From Eubacteriales Family XIII. Incertae Sedis bacterium (GTDB taxonomy: Bacteria; Bacillota; Clostridia; Peptostreptococcales; Anaerovoracaceae): DNA of 6,964 nucleotides. Below the pieces are notes generated by a model. It worked only from the letters and a program-made list of their open reading frames with translations, did no database searches and was not told where the DNA came from. Shown here one piece after another: positions 1 to 4,929 of the stretch. The stretch covers positions 1-6,964 of the forward strand of contig JAISGB010000234.1 in assembly GCA_031263335.1 (NCBI GenBank). Direction: 5' to 3'. A program made the translations under genes and the position numbers. Numbering within the stretch: the first letter of the stretch is position 1; each line of letters opens with the position of its first letter.

Positions 1-641
1 ATATGCTCATCCGAAAGTACCTGAACAAAGGCGTGGATTACGACGATCTGTATCAGGTCGCGTCCATGGCGTTGCTCTTGGCCGTGGAACGCTTTGACTC
101 GTCGAAGGGGTTCGCGTTCACGAGCTTTGCCACCCCCACCATCATCGGGGAGATCAAGCGCTATTTCCGGGACAAGGGTTGGGCGCTGAAGGTGCCGCGC
201 ACGATTCAGGAGATCGCTCTGCGTCTGCCCATCTCCAAGGATGAACTGCAATTCAAGTTGCACCGGCCCCCGACGATCCCGGAGCTTTCGCTCCATATGG
301 GCTATGGGGAGGATGAGATCTTGGAGGCGATGGAGAGCGCGCAGAACTACCGGACCTATTCCCTGAGCCGCGTGATAGAGGAAACGGAAGAGGGCGAAAA
401 CGGCGAAATGGATGGTTATGCCCACGTCAACGAGAAGGGCTATGAACAGGTCGAGGACGTCGAGATCATCCGCAATGTGATGCGGCGCCTGACGGAGGTG
501 GAACGGAAGGTCTTTGTGGGGCGGTTGTTGAACAACAGGACCCAACGGGATGTAGCCAAAAAGCTCCGCGTAAGCCAGATGACCGTCTCCCGCATGGAGA
601 ACGACATAAGGAAAAAGTTGAAAGAGGAGTATATGAGATGA
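1..641 (+). CDS. RNA polymerase sigma factor, SigB/SigF family (5'-partial)
   Basis: This is an alternative sigma factor of the SigB/SigF/SigG group, which directs RNA polymerase to a dedicated promoter set. From the first in-frame ATG (position 3), 212 residues are visible. Region 2 comes first: a core-binding stretch around DDLYQVA and AVERFD (residues 14-32), then FTSFATPTIIGEIKRYFRDKGW (about 39-60), the conserved region 2.3/2.4 signature. VPRTIQEIA opens region 3 (about 64-115). An acidic linker (about 125-155) leads to region 4, with a helix-turn-helix at about 180-199 (TQRDVAKKLRVSQMTVSRME). The family is usually near 250-260 residues and the visible protein begins in the middle of region 2, so the true start almost certainly lies upstream and the ATG at 3 is internal. 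RDKGWALKVPR looks closer to SigB than to SigF or SigG, but the exact regulon cannot be told. Such genes often follow an anti-sigma factor gene, which would be outside the window. The stop overlaps the trpS start. Confidence 0.9.
   Translation, partial: MLIRKYLNKGVDYDDLYQVASMALLLAVERFDSSKGFAFTSFATPTIIGEIKRYFRDKGWALKVPRTIQEIALRLPISKDELQFKLHRPPTIPELSLHMGYGEDEILEAMESAQNYRTYSLSRVIEETEEGENGEMDGYAHVNEKGYEQVEDVEIIRNVMRRLTEVERKVFVGRLLNNRTQRDVAKKLRVSQMTVSRMENDIRKKLKEEYMR
624..629 (+). promoter_or_regulatory. Ribosome binding site of trpS
   Basis: GAGGAG lies 8 bases before the ATG at 638 and inside the last codons of the sigma factor gene. It supports 638 as the trpS start and fits translational coupling through the ATGA overlap. 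Confidence 0.75.
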
Positions 642-1624
642 CGAAGCGGGTTTTTTCCGGCGTACAACCCACGGGGAACATACACATCGGCAACTATCTG
701 GGCGCGTTGCAACAATTCACGCGGCTTCAGGACGAAAACGAATGCGTCTACTGCATCGTCGATCTGCACGCCATCACCCTGCCCAAGGATCCCAAGGAGT
801 TGAAGGAGAACATCCTCGACGTGGCGGCGCTCTACATGGCCGTCGGCATAGACCCCGCCCGATCCGTCGTGTTCGTGCAGTCGGACGTCCCCGGACACGC
901 CGAACTCGCGTGGGCGCTCATGTGCTACGCCTATACGGGAGAGCTTTCCCGCATGACGCAGTTCAAGGACAAGAGCCGCGGCAATGAATCCGCGCCGATG
1001 GGACTGTTCGCCTACCCGATCCTCATGGCCGCGGACATTCTGCTCTACGACAGCGACATCGTGCCCGTGGGGAACGACCAGAAGCAGCACATCGAGCTGA
1101 CGCGGGACATCGCGATCCGCGTGAACAATAAGTACGGGGACGACACCTTTGTCATTCCCGAGGGGCGCTTCCTGAAGGAGGGCGCGCGCGTCATGGCCTT
1201 GGACGATCCCACCGCCAAGATGAGCAAGAGCGCCGAGAATCCGTTGAGCCGTATATCCCTGCTCGACGACGACGCGACGATCCGAAAGGCGATCATGCGA
1301 TCCGTCACGGACAGCGACGGCGAGATACGCTTCGATCCGGAGGGGAAGCCGGGCATTTCCAATCTGCTCACCATCTACAGCGCGTTCTCGGGCTTGTCCC
1401 AAGCGGAGGCGGAAGCCCGCTATAAAGGGCAGGGATACGGCGCGTTCAAGAAGGAGCTTGCGGAGGTCGTCACGGACGCGCTCACGCCGATCCGTCGGGC
1501 CTATACGGAGATACGCCGATCCGAAGCGTTGCTTCGCGTCCTGAAGGACGGCGCCGAGCGCGCAAACGCCGTCGCCGAGCGGACGATGCGGCGCGTGAAG
1601 GAGCGGATCGGACTCGGAACGTGA
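638..1624 (+). CDS. trpS: Tryptophan--tRNA ligase (TrpRS)
   Basis: This cytoplasmic class I aminoacyl-tRNA synthetase attaches tryptophan to tRNA(Trp) using ATP. The 328-residue length is normal for bacterial TrpRS. The N-terminus FSGVQPTGNIHIGN (residues 6-19) carries the class I HIGH-type motif in the TrpRS form, and AKMSKS (about 193-198) is the KMSKS loop. The segment GELSRMTQFKDKS and the stretch PILMAADILLY...PVGNDQKQHIELTRDIA are characteristic of the TrpRS Rossmann fold and dimer interface. The start is chosen because the protein begins just before the conserved FSGVQPTG, an SD site stands 8 bases upstream, and the ATG overlaps the sigma factor stop as ATGA. This implies the same transcript and probably coupled translation. 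gatC follows after 25 bases. Nothing looks truncated or missing. Confidence 0.97.
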   Translation: MTKRVFSGVQPTGNIHIGNYLGALQQFTRLQDENECVYCIVDLHAITLPKDPKELKENILDVAALYMAVGIDPARSVVFVQSDVPGHAELAWALMCYAYTGELSRMTQFKDKSRGNESAPMGLFAYPILMAADILLYDSDIVPVGNDQKQHIELTRDIAIRVNNKYGDDTFVIPEGRFLKEGARVMALDDPTAKMSKSAENPLSRISLLDDDATIRKAIMRSVTDSDGEIRFDPEGKPGISNLLTIYSAFSGLSQAEAEARYKGQGYGAFKKELAEVVTDALTPIRRAYTEIRRSEALLRVLKDGAERANAVAERTMRRVKERIGLGT

Positions 1625-1637
1625 AACGGCGGACCTT

Positions 1638-1642
1638 GGAGG
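1638..1642 (+). promoter_or_regulatory. Ribosome binding site of gatC
   Basis: GGAGG stands 7 bases before the ATG at 1650 in the short trpS-gatC gap. This is a strong SD site that fixes the gatC start. Confidence 0.75.
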
Positions 1643-1649
1643 AAACAAC

Positions 1650-1940
1650 ATGAAGATTGACGATCGCCTGATCGAATACATTGCGGAACTGTCCAAGCTG
1701 AAACTGACGCCCGACGAGAAGGAGCGCCGCAAAGCCGACCTGAACGACATCCTCGGCTATATGGACAAACTGAACGAGTTGGACACGACGGGACGGCCGG
1801 AGATGACGCACCCCTTTGAGGCGAACAACCGCTTTCGGGAGGATAGGGTGACCAACGGGGATCGGCGCGCGGAGATGCTTGACAACGCCCCGGCCGCCGA
1901 GGGCGATTACTTCAAGGTGTTCAAGACGGTGGAGGATTGA
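1650..1940 (+). CDS. gatC: Asp-tRNA(Asn)/Glu-tRNA(Gln) amidotransferase subunit GatC
   Basis: GatC is the small subunit of the GatCAB amidotransferase. It wraps around the GatA-GatB interface and stabilises GatA; it has no catalytic site of its own. The 96-residue length matches the family. The N-terminal helical part LIEYIAELSKLKLTPDEKE (about residues 7-25), the ILGYMDKLNELDT helix (about 34-46), the PEMTHPF segment and the R.D.V motif (FREDRVTNGD) followed by NAPAAEGDYFKVFKTVE are the typical GatC order, ending in the conserved 'F.VP/KTVE' tail. Its start is supported by the SD site at 1638-1642. It lies between trpS and gatA, with only 9 bases before gatA, so it is clearly in the same operon. 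Confidence 0.96.
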   Translation: MKIDDRLIEYIAELSKLKLTPDEKERRKADLNDILGYMDKLNELDTTGRPEMTHPFEANNRFREDRVTNGDRRAEMLDNAPAAEGDYFKVFKTVED

Positions 1941-1944
1941 GGAG
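1939..1944 (+). promoter_or_regulatory. Ribosome binding site of gatA
   Basis: GAGGAG overlaps the gatC stop codon and lies 5 bases before the ATG at 1950. A second GGAGG occurs at 1931-1935. Together they support the gatA start and coupling to gatC. Confidence 0.65.
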
Positions 1945-1949
1945 ACGAT

Positions 1950-3494
1950 ATGGACGCGAACGACATACGCGGGATGACCGCCCTCGAACTGGGGAAGGCC
2001 ATCAGGGATCGAACGATCAGCAGCCCCGAGGCGACAAGGGTTTTCCTTGACGCGTCCTTGGCCGACGCGAACCGAGGGGCGGACGGCGTCAACGCGTATA
2101 TCAGCATCGATGAGGAGGGCGCCATGGCGGCGGCCGCGGACGTGCAGCGACGGATCGACGCCGGGGACGTTCTCTCCCCGATCGCGGGCGTCCCCACAGC
2201 GGTCAAGGACAACATCTGCGTGAACGGCGGCGTTACCACGGCCGCGTCGAAGATGCTCGAGCATTTCTCCCCGCCGTACAACGCGACCGTGATCGACAAG
2301 CTGAAGGAAGCCGGGGCGGTCATCCTCGGCAAGACCAACATGGACGAATTTGCCATGGGCGGTTCCACAGAGACATCGTATTTCGGCGTCACCGCAAACC
2401 CTTGGGATCGGACGAGGGTGTCGGGCGGTTCCTCCGGGGGATCGGCGGCGGCCGTGGCGGCGGGGTTCGCGCCCTATGCCATCGGATCTGACACGGGCGG
2501 ATCCATCCGCCAACCCTGCGCCTTCTGCAATCTGACGGGCGTAAAGCCCACCTACGGCAGCGTGTCGCGCTTCGGCCTGATGGCCTACGCTTCATCGTTG
2601 GATCAGATAGGATCCATCGCGCGGGACGCGCGGGACTGCGCCGTCGCCCTCTCCGTCCTGTCGGGCCCGGACGAAAAGGACAGCACCTCCGTGATCGACA
2701 AGCCGCTTCGCCTGTGCGGGGCGATCCATGGGGAAGGCGCTGCGGAAGGGCTGAAAGGCTTGAAGATCGGTCTGCCGCAAAACTGTTTGGAGGAGGGGCT
2801 TGCGGACGATGTCCGCGCCCGCGTGTCAGAGGCGTCGGATACCCTGCGCGCCTTGGGCGCGGAGGTGGAATCCTTCACCCTCCCGCTCATCGAATACGCG
2901 GTGCCGGCCTATTACATCATCGCCTGCGCCGAGGCCGGTTCCAATCTGTCCCGCTATGACGGCGTCAAGTACGGCTTCCGTTCGGACGCGGCGCGGGATA
3001 TGGACGACATCTTCTATCGTTCGCGGAGCGAAGGGTTCGGCACGGAGGTCAAGCGTCGTATCATGTTGGGTTCCTTTGTCCTGAGTTCCGGCTATTTTGA
3101 CGCGTATTACAAGAAGGCCCTGCAGGTGCGCGGCATGATCAAGGAGACCTTCGACGAGGCGTTTCAACGGTATGACATGGTCCTGAGTCCGGTCAGCCCC
3201 ACCGTCTCCTACGCGATCGGCGGGCAGATTGCGGATCCCTTGGCCATGTACCTTGCGGACATCTACACGGTTTCGGTGAATCTCATCGGCGCGCCGGCCG
3301 TCGCTCTGCCCTGCGGCGCGGGGGAAGGCGGGTTGCCCGTCGGGATGCAGTTCATCGGGAAGGCGTTCGACGAGGAGACCTTGCTCACGGCGGCGACCGT
3401 CTATCAGGACGCCACCGATCATCACAGGAGACGTCCCCCGCTCAAAACTTCAATCAAAACTACTCAACGGAAAAGGGAAACAGATGCGATATGA
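1950..3494 (+). CDS. gatA: Asp-tRNA(Asn)/Glu-tRNA(Gln) amidotransferase subunit GatA (glutaminase)
   Basis: GatA is the amidase-family subunit that releases ammonia from glutamine (or asparagine) and passes it to GatB. The amidase signature is complete. The catalytic Lys is K86 in GVPTAVKDNI. The cis-Ser is S161 in the SGGSSGGSAAAVAAG segment, and the nucleophile is S185 in SDTGGSIRQP. The spacings of 75 and 24 residues match those I recall for S. aureus GatA (K79, S154, S178). The substrate-pocket part near YDGVKYGFR and the C-terminal DIYTVSVNLIGAPAVALPCG and LPVGMQFIGK blocks are also present. The length is 514 residues against roughly 485 usually. The excess is a basic, Lys/Thr-rich tail after HHRRRPPL (about residues 498-514), coded by an A-rich stretch that also holds the gatB ribosome binding site, so it may be former intergenic DNA now read through. 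It overlaps gatB by 11 bp and should be translated together with it. Confidence 0.97.
   Translation: MDANDIRGMTALELGKAIRDRTISSPEATRVFLDASLADANRGADGVNAYISIDEEGAMAAAADVQRRIDAGDVLSPIAGVPTAVKDNICVNGGVTTAASKMLEHFSPPYNATVIDKLKEAGAVILGKTNMDEFAMGGSTETSYFGVTANPWDRTRVSGGSSGGSAAAVAAGFAPYAIGSDTGGSIRQPCAFCNLTGVKPTYGSVSRFGLMAYASSLDQIGSIARDARDCAVALSVLSGPDEKDSTSVIDKPLRLCGAIHGEGAAEGLKGLKIGLPQNCLEEGLADDVRARVSEASDTLRALGAEVESFTLPLIEYAVPAYYIIACAEAGSNLSRYDGVKYGFRSDAARDMDDIFYRSRSEGFGTEVKRRIMLGSFVLSSGYFDAYYKKALQVRGMIKETFDEAFQRYDMVLSPVSPTVSYAIGGQIADPLAMYLADIYTVSVNLIGAPAVALPCGAGEGGLPVGMQFIGKAFDEETLLTAATVYQDATDHHRRRPPLKTSIKTTQRKRETDAI
3471..3478 (+). promoter_or_regulatory. Ribosome binding site of gatB-aspS
   Basis: AAAAGGGA lies 5 bases before the ATG at 3484, inside the last codons of gatA. 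It is weaker than the other SD sites here, but the encoded MRYETVIGLEVH is a canonical GatB N-terminus, so the start is secure. Confidence 0.6.
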
Positions 3495-4929
3495 AACAGT
3501 GATCGGCCTCGAAGTTCATGCGGAACTTTCGACGAAGACGAAGATATTCTGCGGTTGTTCCACCGTGTTCGGCGGGGAACCCAATGCGCACACCTGTCCG
3601 GTCTGTCTCGGGATGCCGGGTACGCTTCCCGTGCTCAACCGCGAAGTCGCGGAGAAGGCCGTAAGGGCGGGCATCGCGCTGAACTGTGAGATCCAAACGG
3701 ACAACATGTTTGACCGAAAGAACTATTTCTATCCCGATCTGCCCAAGGAATACCAGATATCCCAACTTTATCATCCCATCTGCCGTGACGGCTATGTCGA
3801 GATCGACATGGGGACGTACACGAAACGGGTGCGGATCCACGAGATACACATGGAGGAGGACGCGGGCAAACTGATCCATGACGGCGCGTTCAGCCTTGCG
3901 GATTACAACCGGTGCGGCGTGCCGCTCATCGAGATCGTTTCGGAACCCGACCTCCGATCGGCGGATGAGGTCGCCGCTTACTTGGACAAGTTGCGGGAGA
4001 TACTCGTATACTTGGATGTGTCGGACTGCAGGATGGAGGAGGGTTCCATGCGTGCGGACGTCAATTTGTCCGTGCGGGCGGAGGGCGACGCGGCCTTGGG
4101 TACACGGACGGAGACGAAGAACATGAACTCCGTCAAGGCGATCCAAAGGGCCATCGCGCACGAAGGCGAGCGGCAGATCGCCTTGATCTCGTCCGGGGGC
4201 AGCGTGACGCAGGAGACGCGCCGTTGGGACGACAACGCCGGCATGAGCCGATCCATGAGAAGCAAGGAGAACGCACAGGACTACAGGTATTTTCCCGATC
4301 CCGATCTGGTGCCGCTCCGCATAGACGCCGCGTGGGTGCGACGGATCGAGGACGCCCTCCCCGAACTCGCGGAGGAGAAGCGGACGCGTTACGTGCGGGA
4401 TCTGAGGATTTCCGAGAAGATCGCGGCCGTCCTCACCTCGGAAAAGGAGATCGCCGATCTGTTTGAGGCGATCACCGCCGCCCTCGGCGGCGGCGAGGAG
4501 GCGGCGCGGGAAGCCGCGAATACCGTCACGGGGGATATCCTGCGCCTGATGAAGGAGACAAAAGGGGACGAGACAAAAGGGGACGGTTCTGTTTTGTCCT
4601 TGTCCTTACCCGGGAAGATCGCGACGATTCTGACCTTCGTTCGGGAAGGAAAGATCAACCGCGGCGCCGGTCGGGAGGTCATCGAGGCCGTGTTCCGGGA
4701 CGACGCGGAACCCGACGCTTATATCGAGGCGCACAACCTCGCCATGATACGGGACGACGATCTGTTGGAGGAAGCGGTCGATCGCGCGTTGGCGGAAAAC
4801 CCGGAATCCGTCGCGGACTACGCGTCCGGCAAGACAAAGGCGTTCGGTTTCTTGGTGGGGCAGACCATGAAAGCGTTGAAAGGCAAGGCCGATCCCCGGG
4901 CGGTGAACGCCCGCCTAAAGGAGCGGTTG
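3484..4929 (+). other. gatB: GatB domain of the fusion
   Basis: Residues 1-482 cover full-length GatB (the family is usually near 475-480). The cradle domain with the CxC...CxxC zinc ligands and the acidic/His kinase-like active site fills about 1-295. The helical domain follows, and the small tail domain that contacts the tRNA elbow lies at about 408-482. The domain ends at NARLKERL, where an ordinary GatB would stop within a few residues. One palindromic element (4555-4605) is translated as an extra loop at residues 358-374, in the usually variable connection between two helices of the helical domain. All core motifs I can check are intact, so it should be active. Confidence 0.93.

Noticed and set aside
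3..5. ATG at 3 as the real start of the sigma factor
   Set aside because: The protein would begin inside region 2 and lack some 40-50 residues normal for the family; the gene is simply cut by the window edge.
440..1750. Long open frame on the minus strand opposite trpS (436 codons)
   Set aside because: It is the mirror of GC-rich coding DNA on the + strand; the translation has no recognisable domain, and it lies opposite trpS, the sigma factor and gatC, which are certain.
1482..2513. Minus-strand frame opposite gatC/gatA (343 codons)
   Set aside because: Arg-rich shadow without domains or a supported start, opposite two certain genes.
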